In this document: positions 1-7,096 of the stretch, in pieces | Layout: each line of letters begins with the position of its first letter | How positions within the stretch are numbered: position 1 is the first letter of the stretch | Assembly (NCBI GenBank): GCA_017628165.1 | Contig: JAGBZQ010000123.1 | Span: 1 to 33,347 of the forward strand | Source of the DNA: Kiritimatiellia bacterium | GTDB taxonomy: Bacteria; Verrucomicrobiota; Kiritimatiellia; RFP12; UBA1067 | Reading direction: 5' to 3' | Length of the DNA stretch: 33,347 nucleotides | The notes under the pieces: generated by a model | Seen by the model: only the letters and a program-made list of their open reading frames with translations | What the model was told of the DNA's origin: nothing | The model's database searches: none | Position numbers and translations under genes: made by a program

Positions 1-1809
1 ACCTCCGGCCGTTATTTCTGGGCCAATTGGTATTATGTAAAGCTGTTTGATGGGAATGGCAATGAACTCATAAATCTTGTGCCGGCATTGGTTGGCAGCG
101 GAAACACACAGAAGACTGTATTTTACGATACGGTTTCTAAGCGGTGTTTCTCCAATTCCGGTTCCGGTTCGCTCTCGTGCGGTCCGCTTTCAGACGATGG
201 TTCTTTACCGAGCGTAACAAATACAATTGAGAGCCTCTTGGCATATTCGCTTGCCAACAGCCACATAAGAGAAGCCACATGGACCGGGGGAGGCGTTACC
301 GCATTGATTTCCGAGCCGAAGAACTGGGATCCAAATCTTCCCGGAGAAGCAACCACGGTGAATATTCCGAGGACGGAAGAGCCGAAGATTCCAGAGGTTT
401 CAGAAGGCATTACAAGATACAGTAGTCTGTTGCTCGGAATCGACGGTGAGGCTACTATGTATCAGAAGCAGGGCACATTGCAGCTTCTTGCGGCGAATCC
501 GATGATCATTGGAAAGGGAGTCGGCAATGCCGGTGTCTATGATATTTCAGGCGGGACACTTTACTGCTCCGGTCTTGGGGATAGTTATTTGGAAGTTGGA
601 GTCGACGGCGGAAACGGGAGCCTTCATGTGAACGGAGGAGAGGTGGAATGCCAATATCTCCGCTTTGGAGAAAACAAAGAGAGTGATATTTTTTCCACGG
701 CATCGCTTAAGATCAGCGGTGAAGGATTGCTGCGCTCCAGCAAGGACGTCATACTTGGAAGCTCCGGCAAATCGAATTGCAATGTCGTGCACGAGTCTGG
801 AACGCTTGATGTAGGAGTTATGTTATATATGGCATATACGTCTAATTCTGAAAAGATATCCAACGCTAAGGCAACGTATGAGATGAAAGGCGGTTTGTTG
901 AAGGTAAAGGATTCAATTATTGTGGGTCAGTACGGGGAAGGAGAGTTTCGTTTAAGCGGTGGAACTGTTGAGGCAATGGTTGATCTTGCTGTTGGCGGGG
1001 AAAAGGGGGACGCGTATGGTATTCATCAAGGTGGCAAAAATGGCGCAAAGGGCTACATGGAAATGAGGGGCGGCACGGTCACGGTCAAGAAATACGCGCA
1101 TTTTGGAGCGTCAGGCAAGGGAGATTTCGTTCTGCATGGCGGAAAATTTTTCTGCGAGGCTTTGGCTACAATCGGTCGATTTAGGCATGGAGAAGGAACG
1201 TGTACTTTGAACGGAGGCGAGTTTAAATCTAAAGACGGCATCTATATCGGCGAGAATGGTCAAGGCGTATTGACCATCAACGAGTTAGGATTGTTCAATG
1301 CATACGGCGATGGAGGAGGGATTACGATAGGAGCTCATAATTATCATGGGACCGGAAACGGCTCGCTTAAACTCCAAGGCGGCAAGATCATCACAAAGTT
1401 CATAAAGAAAGGTGAGGGTACTGTCAACGGCGTAGAGTTTGACGGCGGCACCATTGAGGCCAAGGCGGATGCGATGGATTTCCTTTGCGATCTTGGAGAA
1501 ATCCAGCTGAAAGAGGGTGGAGTTGTCATTGATACCAAGGGAAAGAATATCGGAATCAGGAATTGCACATTCAAGGTGTCCGGTGGCGGAAAAATCAGAG
1601 TTCTTGGCGGCGGTAGCGTGACATTTGAAAATGTTGCGGTGAAATTCGACGGGACGCCTGCGGGCACATACGTTTTCGCAGAGTATGAAGGCGAAGGAGG
1701 CGAGTTCAAGGACGCCTCAACGATAACTTCCCGGAGGAACGTCAAGGTTTCTGACGGAGGGAGAAAAATCACTCTCGTTCCGAAGGGCTTTGTCGTCATA
1801 GTTATGTGA
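1..1809 (+). CDS. Secreted/surface beta-repeat protein with LamG-like end (5' partial)
   Basis: The frame is open from base 1 to the stop at 1807-1809 (602 codons), so the true start lies before the window; the GTG at 79 is only an internal codon. The first ~60 residues read like the end of a LamG/concanavalin-like domain (YYVKLFDGNGNELINLVPAL, then FYDTVSKRCFSNSGSGS followed by GP). After that come roughly ten degenerate repeats of about 20-40 residues with a pattern like GG-x-hydrophobic, then hydrophobic-G-x-x-G-x-G, as in autotransporter-passenger or PEP-CTERM-associated beta-solenoid repeats. The protein ends in a short hydrophobic tail (GFVVIVM) with no visible beta-barrel, PEP-CTERM or LPXTG sorting signal. 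A role in adhesion or glycan contact at the surface is inference. It is convergent with hisC. No precise family name can be given. Confidence 0.8.
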   Translation, partial: TSGRYFWANWYYVKLFDGNGNELINLVPALVGSGNTQKTVFYDTVSKRCFSNSGSGSLSCGPLSDDGSLPSVTNTIESLLAYSLANSHIREATWTGGGVTALISEPKNWDPNLPGEATTVNIPRTEEPKIPEVSEGITRYSSLLLGIDGEATMYQKQGTLQLLAANPMIIGKGVGNAGVYDISGGTLYCSGLGDSYLEVGVDGGNGSLHVNGGEVECQYLRFGENKESDIFSTASLKISGEGLLRSSKDVILGSSGKSNCNVVHESGTLDVGVMLYMAYTSNSEKISNAKATYEMKGGLLKVKDSIIVGQYGEGEFRLSGGTVEAMVDLAVGGEKGDAYGIHQGGKNGAKGYMEMRGGTVTVKKYAHFGASGKGDFVLHGGKFFCEALATIGRFRHGEGTCTLNGGEFKSKDGIYIGENGQGVLTINELGLFNAYGDGGGITIGAHNYHGTGNGSLKLQGGKIITKFIKKGEGTVNGVEFDGGTIEAKADAMDFLCDLGEIQLKEGGVVIDTKGKNIGIRNCTFKVSGGGKIRVLGGGSVTFENVAVKFDGTPAGTYVFAEYEGEGGEFKDASTITSRRNVKVSDGGRKITLVPKGFVVIVM

Positions 1810-1859
1810 CGCAGGATAAAATCTGATGAAAAGCAAATGACATTACAAGAAAGAGACGG

Positions 1860-1883
1860 CTGCAAAGGTCTGGGGCTTTGCAG
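1860..1883. terminator. Inverted repeat between convergent genes, probable bidirectional terminator
   Basis: A perfect 8-bp stem, CTGCAAAG (1860-1867) and CTTTGCAG (1876-1883), with an 8-nt loop sits in the 82-bp gap between two convergent genes. On the minus strand it is followed by a pyrimidine-rich stretch; on the plus strand the following bases are not T-rich. Position and symmetry argue for transcription termination, mainly for the hisC operon. The rest of the gap shows nothing else. Confidence 0.5.
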
Positions 1884-1891
1884 TGTTGCAA

Positions 1892-2926
1892 TCATGAGCA
1901 GGCGATGGAGTCCAAAGCCTTGAGAAGTCGTGTCATCTCTTCGTCTGTTCCAATAGTAATGCGCAGGCGCCCGCCGGTAAGCTCACCTGGGAAATAACGG
2001 ACAAAGATGTTTTTTTTCTTGAGTGCGGCAAAGATATCTGCTGCAGATCCTTTGGGGGGCTTTGCGAAGACAAAGTTGGCCTCGCTCGGAATCACATCCC
2101 ATCCGCGCTTTACAAGCTCTTTCGTGAAGAACTTGCGCGTTTTGATTACTTTTGAGACTGTCTTTTTGTGATAGGCCCTGTCTTTAAGCGCGGCAAGCGC
2201 AACGGACTGGGCAATCGCATCTACATTATATGAATCTTTGATTTTGTAGAGCGCTTCGATCAAATCTTTTGGCCCTATGCAGAAACCGACGCGAAGCCCG
2301 GCAAGCGAGTAGCTCTTTGAGAGCGTTCTCATGACAATGATATTTTTGTTCTTTGGCGCTGTGGCCAACGACATGCAGTTTACTTTCGCAAAGTCGGCGT
2401 ACGCTTCGTCTACAATGACCACGCCCTTGAAATTTCGCGCAAAGAGTGCGATGTCTTGAGGCTTAGCCAGCTCGCCTGTAGGTGCGTTTGGATTCGTCCA
2501 GAGGAAAAGCGAGGAGTTCTCGGGAATGCGAATCTTTCCGCCGATTGGAGACCCCGCCCATTCAACATCTCTTATCGCCGCAAGCGTTTTATAGAGTGAA
2601 TAGCTGGGATTGAGCGAGGCTATGATTTCATTGTTCTCCACGAAAGCCTTGGCTGATAGCGAGAGGATTTCATCAGATCCATTCCCGACAAAGACATTTT
2701 CTGTTTTTGCGCCTGTGATTTTTGCAATCTCTTCGCGCAGAGCCATGAAGACGGGATCAGGGTAGCGGCGAAGCCTGTCTAGATCAAACGATGCGAGAGT
2801 TTTCGCGCACTTAGGCGAAGGCGGATAGGGGTTTTCGTTTGTGTTGAGCTTGATTACCGCTTTTGATTTGGGCTGCTCGCCGGGTGTGTATGCCTCAAGG
2901 CGCTTTGTTGATTCTGTAATTCTCAT
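1892..2926 (-). CDS. hisC: Histidinol-phosphate aminotransferase
   Basis: A PLP-dependent class I/II aminotransferase of 344 residues, normal for HisC. It transfers the amino group from glutamate to imidazole acetol phosphate in histidine synthesis. Visible motifs: NTNENPYPPSP near residue 28, GNGSDEIL at 81-88, NPNAPTGEL at 145-153, DEAYADF at 173-179, and the PLP-lysine motif TLSKSYSLAGLRVGF with K204; the C-terminus has RITIGT. The start at 2926 is supported by AAGG 7 nt upstream, which overlaps the TAA of the preceding lipoprotein gene. It is last in a three-gene minus-strand operon. No other his gene is in the window, so this may be a stand-alone copy; aminotransferases of this family can also act on tyrosine/phenylalanine precursors. 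Confidence 0.93.
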   Translation of the reverse strand: MRITESTKRLEAYTPGEQPKSKAVIKLNTNENPYPPSPKCAKTLASFDLDRLRRYPDPVFMALREEIAKITGAKTENVFVGNGSDEILSLSAKAFVENNEIIASLNPSYSLYKTLAAIRDVEWAGSPIGGKIRIPENSSLFLWTNPNAPTGELAKPQDIALFARNFKGVVIVDEAYADFAKVNCMSLATAPKNKNIIVMRTLSKSYSLAGLRVGFCIGPKDLIEALYKIKDSYNVDAIAQSVALAALKDRAYHKKTVSKVIKTRKFFTKELVKRGWDVIPSEANFVFAKPPKGSAADIFAALKKKNIFVRYFPGELTGGRLRITIGTDEEMTRLLKALDSIACS

Positions 2927-2935
2927 GTGATGGCC

Positions 2936-3307
2936 TTATTCTTCGGTGTCCATATCCTCAAGGGTTAGCTCGGCGCTGGTGTGGATTACATGGCGCTTGA
3001 AAAGGATTATGAATACGCTTTCGTCTGTCCATGAACTTTTGATGGATTTGATTGATTTGGCTTTTCGTTCCGTGGCGGCAAAATCAAGCATTTTAGCGTT
3101 ATTTTCCACCGTGGCGGTCTCTTTGAAAAGTTTGCAGCCGAATTCGTTCGGACGATCTGGATTCCCCGACGCGATCGGGATGAAGTTGAAGAGATACCAT
3201 CCGGAATTTTTTATGTCAACCATGGCCCGCCCGCCGGCATCGCTGTAATCCACCGAGGCGCATCCAGAGACGGCCAGAATCGCTATAAAAAGCAGTGCGT
3301 ATTTCAT
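2936..3307 (-). CDS. Small lipoprotein, paralogue of its upstream neighbour
   Basis: A 123-residue protein with a type II signal peptide: MKY, a hydrophobic stretch, and lipobox VSGC with the lipidated cysteine at residue 16. After the cleavage site a conserved block SGWYLFNFIPIASGN (around residues 35-49) closely matches the same block in the neighbouring lipoprotein. The rest is polar with an acidic end (EDMDTEE). The start is anchored by AAGGAG (3316-3321) 8 nt upstream. Its ATG overlaps the upstream gene's TGA (ATGA), so translation is probably coupled. Function unknown; periplasmic or outer-membrane anchoring is inferred from the lipobox. Expected partners are the paralogue and possibly envelope proteins. 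Confidence 0.82.
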   Translation of the reverse strand: MKYALLFIAILAVSGCASVDYSDAGGRAMVDIKNSGWYLFNFIPIASGNPDRPNEFGCKLFKETATVENNAKMLDFAATERKAKSIKSIKSSWTDESVFIILFKRHVIHTSAELTLEDMDTEE

Positions 3308-3726
3308 TTTACGGACTCCTTTTTGTCAACAAGAACACCGGAAAGCTGAATCTCCCGATACGTTAGAAGATACGGTATCGGGACAGGAATGTTGGATCCT
3401 GGAATTTCAAACATGACGCTGTCGTATGATGTGTACGTGAGGTTTTTCACGTCTTTTTTCATTCCGTTTACGTATTCCATGAAGCGCGTCTGCACTTTCC
3501 CCATAGTGACGTCGTTGCGGAAGATGACCCACGGCATAAGAGGCGCGGTATTCGTGTTGCCGCAAGCAAGGGGGATGAAATCGAAAAGGTACCAGCCGTA
3601 GTTGGAGGCCAGGACATGCTCTTCGCCGGTAGTCCAAATGTGGCCACGTTCAATGGAAAAACATCCCGCCAGGCAAAGTGCGGCGAGAAGGACGGCTGTT
3701 CTTGAGATGGTGAGGATATCTTTCAT
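3304..3726 (-). CDS. Small lipoprotein with GWYLF-FIP motif
   Basis: A 140-residue protein with a signal peptide ending in lipobox LAGC (cysteine at residue 22). It shares the block YGWYLFDFIPLACGN (residues 43-57) with the next gene, so the two probably arose by duplication. Downstream are an amphipathic segment (MEYVNGMKKDVKNLTYTSYD) and a Pro/Ile-rich stretch. First gene of the minus-strand operon: its ATG lies about 10 nt from a good -10 box, leaving almost no leader and no Shine-Dalgarno sequence. Function unknown. Similar small GWYLF lipoproteins are, from memory, recurrent in PVC genomes, but I cannot name a family. Confidence 0.8.
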   Translation of the reverse strand: MKDILTISRTAVLLAALCLAGCFSIERGHIWTTGEEHVLASNYGWYLFDFIPLACGNTNTAPLMPWVIFRNDVTMGKVQTRFMEYVNGMKKDVKNLTYTSYDSVMFEIPGSNIPVPIPYLLTYREIQLSGVLVDKKESVK

Positions 3727-3735
3727 GTGCTTGAT

Positions 3736-3764
3736 ATTATATCTTTTGCAAAGAGAGTGCGCAA
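3736..3764 (-). promoter_or_regulatory. Promoter of the lipoprotein-hisC operon
   Basis: On the minus strand: TTGCGC (complement of 3759-3764), a 17-bp spacer, TATAAT (complement of 3736-3741). Transcription should start around 3729, only ~3 nt before the ATG at 3726, giving a near-leaderless mRNA. The -35 overlaps that of the divergent promoter. Confidence 0.7.
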
Positions 3765-3785
3765 GGGGGCGAAATTTGGTATACT
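3757..3785 (+). promoter_or_regulatory. Extended -10 promoter of oadA/pycB
   Basis: TTGGTATACT at 3776-3785 is an extended -10 (TGn plus TATACT). The -35 is weak (GTGCGC or TGCGCA near 3757-3763). The expected start is around 3791-3793, right at the ATG at 3794, so a leaderless mRNA is predicted. Confidence 0.65.
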
Positions 3786-3793
3786 ACATAAAT

Positions 3794-5500
3794 ATGAAAG
3801 CATCTTCTATAAAAAAAATCCGTATTACTGATACGACATTGCGCGATGCGCACCAGTCTCTTTGGGCCACGCGCATGCGCACAGACGATATTCTCAAGAT
3901 CGCATCCGAGATCGATGATGCGGGGTATTACTCGCTTGAGTGCTGGGGCGGAGCCACGTTTGACGTGTGCATGCGCTTTCTCCGCGAGAACCCGTGGGAG
4001 CGTTTGAGACTCATCAAGAAGGCTTGTCCCAAGACGCCTTTGCAGATGCTTCTCAGAGGCCAGAACATTCTCGGATACAAGCATTATCCGGACGATATTG
4101 TGGATCGCTTCGTAGCGCTCGCTTGCGAGAACGGAATGGATATCTTTCGCGTATTTGACGCTTTGAACGATCCGCGCAATCTTGAAGTGGCCATAGCAAG
4201 CGTCAAGAAGTACGGCGGGCACGCGCAAGGTACGATTTGTTACACCACATCTCCTGTCCACACGGTGGAAAACTATGTGAAGCTCGCCAAGGAGCAGGAG
4301 GCGATGGGCGTTGATTCTCTCGCCATCAAGGATATGGCCGGCATTCTTACCCCCGGCGATGCGCGCGAGCTCGTGGCGGCGCTCGTAAAGGCAATGCCTG
4401 AAATGCCTATTCAGATCCACTCCCACATGACGAGCGGAATGGCCGCCGCCATGTATATGGCCGCTGCCGAAGCGGGAGCTGGCTGTGTGGATTGTGCGAT
4501 TTCAACGATGAGCTCGTTCTCTTCGCAGCCTCCTACGGAAACGATTGTGTCTATCCTCGAGTCCGAGGGCTTCTCCACAGGGCTCGATAAAGAGAAGCTC
4601 GTTAAGATCAACGCTTACTTCAAGGACCTTAAGAAGAAGCGCCAGCCGCCGTCCTCTTCCAAGGTGGAGGCCGTGGATGCCGGTGTTCTCGTTCACGCCA
4701 TCCCTGGCGGAATGATTTCCAATTTGAGAAGTCAGCTTGCGCAGCAGGATGCGCTTGACAGGATAGATGAGGTTCTTGCCGAGCTTCCCTGCGCGCGCGC
4801 GGATCTCGGCTATCCTCCGCTCGTCACGCCCACTTCGCAGATCGTCGGCGTCCAGAGTGTTCTCAACGTTCTCTCCGGCAAGCGCTATTCGATGGTTACG
4901 GACGAGACGAAAAAGTATGCCGCAGGCTATTACGGCCGTACGCCTGCGCCTATCGATCCGAAGCTCCGCAAGAAGCTGTGCGGCGGCCTTAAGGCGATAG
5001 ACTGCCGTCCGGCGGATCTGCTTAAGCCTGGGCTTGCCGCTGCTGCCGAAGAGCTTCCGCCGAATACGATTCAGGCGGAGGAGGATATCCTTTCCTATGC
5101 GCTCTTCCCGGAAGTCGCGCTCGGGTATTTCAAGTGGCGCAACGCCGATCCCTCCAAGCGCGAGCCTATCCCGGCCGATGTCGAGGAGGCTTCCGCCGCT
5201 GCCGAGGCGCCGGCCGTCAAGACCGCCGCCGCCGCGGGAGGATCAAAGAGCGCTGCTCCTCAGGTGAATGGCACGCCTGTTCTTGCTCCGCTCAACGGCA
5301 CGTTCTACCGCAGCGACGCTCCCGGAAAACCTGACATGGCGGCCGACGGAGCCTCTGTTAAAGCAGGCGATGCCGTCTGTGTTGTGGAGGCCATGAAGCT
5401 TTTCAACCCGATCAAGGCGCCTCAGGCCGGTAAGATCACCTTTATGGCCGAGCACGGCAAGCCGGTTTCCAAGGGGCAGGTTGTAGCCGTTATCGCGTAA
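3794..5500 (+). CDS. oadA: Oxaloacetate decarboxylase alpha / pyruvate carboxylase subunit B (carboxyltransferase-biotinyl protein)
   Basis: A 568-residue carboxyltransferase plus biotin carrier. The TIM-barrel carboxyltransferase begins at once: ITDTTLRDAHQSL (residues 10-22, with the metal-site Asp), ATRMRTDD, then KDMAGILTP (catalytic/metal lysine) and HSHMTSGM (metal His pair; relatives often have HTHDTSG). An Ala/Pro-rich hinge near residues 465-490 leads to a C-terminal biotinyl domain with EAMKLFNPIKAP; K535 is the biotinylated lysine. It moves CO2 between biotin and pyruvate/oxaloacetate. Whether it belongs to a Na+-pumping decarboxylase (needs OadB/OadG) or a two-subunit pyruvate carboxylase (needs PycA) cannot be decided; none of these partners is in the window. 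An in-frame upstream extension exists, but the ATG at 3794 fits the family's N-terminus and the promoter. Confidence 0.92.
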   Translation: MKASSIKKIRITDTTLRDAHQSLWATRMRTDDILKIASEIDDAGYYSLECWGGATFDVCMRFLRENPWERLRLIKKACPKTPLQMLLRGQNILGYKHYPDDIVDRFVALACENGMDIFRVFDALNDPRNLEVAIASVKKYGGHAQGTICYTTSPVHTVENYVKLAKEQEAMGVDSLAIKDMAGILTPGDARELVAALVKAMPEMPIQIHSHMTSGMAAAMYMAAAEAGAGCVDCAISTMSSFSSQPPTETIVSILESEGFSTGLDKEKLVKINAYFKDLKKKRQPPSSSKVEAVDAGVLVHAIPGGMISNLRSQLAQQDALDRIDEVLAELPCARADLGYPPLVTPTSQIVGVQSVLNVLSGKRYSMVTDETKKYAAGYYGRTPAPIDPKLRKKLCGGLKAIDCRPADLLKPGLAAAAEELPPNTIQAEEDILSYALFPEVALGYFKWRNADPSKREPIPADVEEASAAAEAPAVKTAAAAGGSKSAAPQVNGTPVLAPLNGTFYRSDAPGKPDMAADGASVKAGDAVCVVEAMKLFNPIKAPQAGKITFMAEHGKPVSKGQVVAVIA

Positions 5501-5519
5501 TAGTTCTGGCATAATCCGT

Positions 5520-5525
5520 GGAGGG
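5520..5525 (+). promoter_or_regulatory. Shine-Dalgarno site deciding the glgA start
   Basis: GGAGGG lies 7 nt before the ATG at 5533 but only 4 nt before the alternative GTG at 5530, favouring the ATG. Confidence 0.7.
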
Positions 5526-5532
5526 TTGAGTG

Positions 5533-7044
5533 ATGGCAAAGAAAACGAAAAATCCGAGAATCCTTATCGTAACACCTGAGATTACATATCTTCCCGAGGG
5601 GATGGGTAATCTCTCAGGCAAGATGTCCGCCAAGGCGGGCGGTATGGCGGATGTTTCAGCTTCGCTCGTCGCGGCTCTCTACGAGCTTGGTGCAGATGTG
5701 CATGTGGCGCTTCCGCATTATAGGCGGATGTTTCATGAGGAGACGGCTAAGCTTGTGGCGGAGGAGCTTCGCAAGTACAAGAGCCATCTTCCTGATGAGC
5801 GCATCCATCTTGCGGAGGATCGCTGCTTCTATTACCGTGATACCGTGTATGACCGCGGAGACGGCAATATCAAGTTGGCGCTTGCGTTTCAGCGTGAAGT
5901 CATCAACCACTGCATCCCGTATGTGCAGCCTGACCTCATCCACTGTAACGATTGGATGACAGGGCTTATTCCCGCGGCCGCGCGCCGCATGGGGATCCCT
6001 TGCCTTTTCACGGTGCACAACATTCACACGCAGAAGCTTCTGCTTGATGCCGTGGAGGATATGGGGATTGATGCTGCCGAGTTCTGGAGCAATCTTTATT
6101 ATAGCTATCCGCCATACAGCTATGAGGAGTCCCGCAGCCGCAACCAGATCGACCTTCAGGCGTCAGGTTGCTTCGCGGCGCACTTCATCAATACCGTCTC
6201 GCCCACATTTCTCAGGGAGATTGTAGACGGCTGGCATTCGTTCGTTCCGGATTCCATCCGCAACGAGATTCGCAACAAGTACAACGCAGGCTGCGCGAGC
6301 GGCATTCTGAACGCGCCCGATCCGGTGGATAATCCCGCTACGGACGATAAAATTCCATTCAAGTACGGTCCTGAGGATCATTGGGAGATGAAGCGTCGCA
6401 ACAAAGTGGCTCTTCAGCATGCGCTTGGTCTTGAGGAGAATCCCGATGCTCCGCTTTTCTTTTGGCCAAGCCGCCTTGATCCTGTTCAGAAGGGGCCTCA
6501 GCTTCTTACAGACATCACGTACAAGTTCCTTGAGAAGCATCATTCCATCGGAGCGCAGATTGCTGTTGTCGCCAACGGTCCGTATCAGCAGGCCTTCTGG
6601 GATATCCGCACTTTTCATGGCATAGGGAGCCGTCTTGCGGTCCATAATTTCGACGCCCGTCTTTCGCAGCTCGGATTTGCCGCGTCCGATTTCACATTTA
6701 TGCCTTCGCTCTTTGAGCCTTGCGGTCTTCCGCAGATGCAGGCGCCTATTTACGGCTCTCTTGCCGTGGCGCACAATACGGGTGGGCTTCACGATACGGT
6801 GGATATGCTCGACTGGGGCGCTTCGCGCGGCAATGGCTTTGTTTTCGACAATTACGATTCCAACGGCCTTATGTGGGCGATGGACAAGGCGATAGAGTTT
6901 TTCTGTCTTCCGCGGGAAATCCGCGAGCGCGAAGTCCGGCGCATTATGGGTGAGTCGCTTCAGCGCTTTAGCCACAAGGAGTGTGCGCGGCAGTATATTG
7001 AACTTTACGAAAAGATGCTCGATCGTCCGCTCGTCGGCCGCTGA
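5533..7044 (+). CDS. glgA: Glycogen synthase (ADP-glucose type, GT5)
   Basis: A 503-residue GT-B glycosyltransferase that extends alpha-1,4-glucan from ADP-glucose in the cytoplasm. The N-terminal nucleotide-sugar loop reads KAGGMADVSASL from K34, a variant of the usual KTGGLADV. Further family signs are HCNDWMTGLIP, TVHNIHTQ, and the C-terminal donor-site block PSLFEPCGLPQMQAPIYG (F394-E395-P396-C397-G398) followed by NTGGLHDTV. Length is normal to slightly long. It follows oadA by 32 nt with its own strong Shine-Dalgarno site, so it is probably cotranscribed. A TGGCATAAT at 5507-5515 could add a weak internal promoter. No branching enzyme or ADP-glucose pyrophosphorylase is visible nearby. 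Confidence 0.92.
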   Translation: MAKKTKNPRILIVTPEITYLPEGMGNLSGKMSAKAGGMADVSASLVAALYELGADVHVALPHYRRMFHEETAKLVAEELRKYKSHLPDERIHLAEDRCFYYRDTVYDRGDGNIKLALAFQREVINHCIPYVQPDLIHCNDWMTGLIPAAARRMGIPCLFTVHNIHTQKLLLDAVEDMGIDAAEFWSNLYYSYPPYSYEESRSRNQIDLQASGCFAAHFINTVSPTFLREIVDGWHSFVPDSIRNEIRNKYNAGCASGILNAPDPVDNPATDDKIPFKYGPEDHWEMKRRNKVALQHALGLEENPDAPLFFWPSRLDPVQKGPQLLTDITYKFLEKHHSIGAQIAVVANGPYQQAFWDIRTFHGIGSRLAVHNFDARLSQLGFAASDFTFMPSLFEPCGLPQMQAPIYGSLAVAHNTGGLHDTVDMLDWGASRGNGFVFDNYDSNGLMWAMDKAIEFFCLPREIREREVRRIMGESLQRFSHKECARQYIELYEKMLDRPLVGR

Positions 7045-7096
7045 GGATATTGAAATCGCACCTTGAAGAAAAGGTGTTTACGGTAAAAAGCGCATC

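Noticed and set aside
3602..3793. Upstream extension of the oadA frame (64 codons)
   Set aside because: It overlaps the lipoprotein gene and the divergent promoters, and adds residues unlike the family; ATG 3794 is the real start.
5507..5515. TGGCATAAT as a glgA promoter
   Set aside because: No suitable -35 element, and the implied start would fall inside the Shine-Dalgarno site; kept only as a remark.
7059..7076. Hairpin CACCTT/AAGGTG between glgA and gspE as a terminator
   Set aside because: Only a 6-bp stem with no T run; not enough to call.
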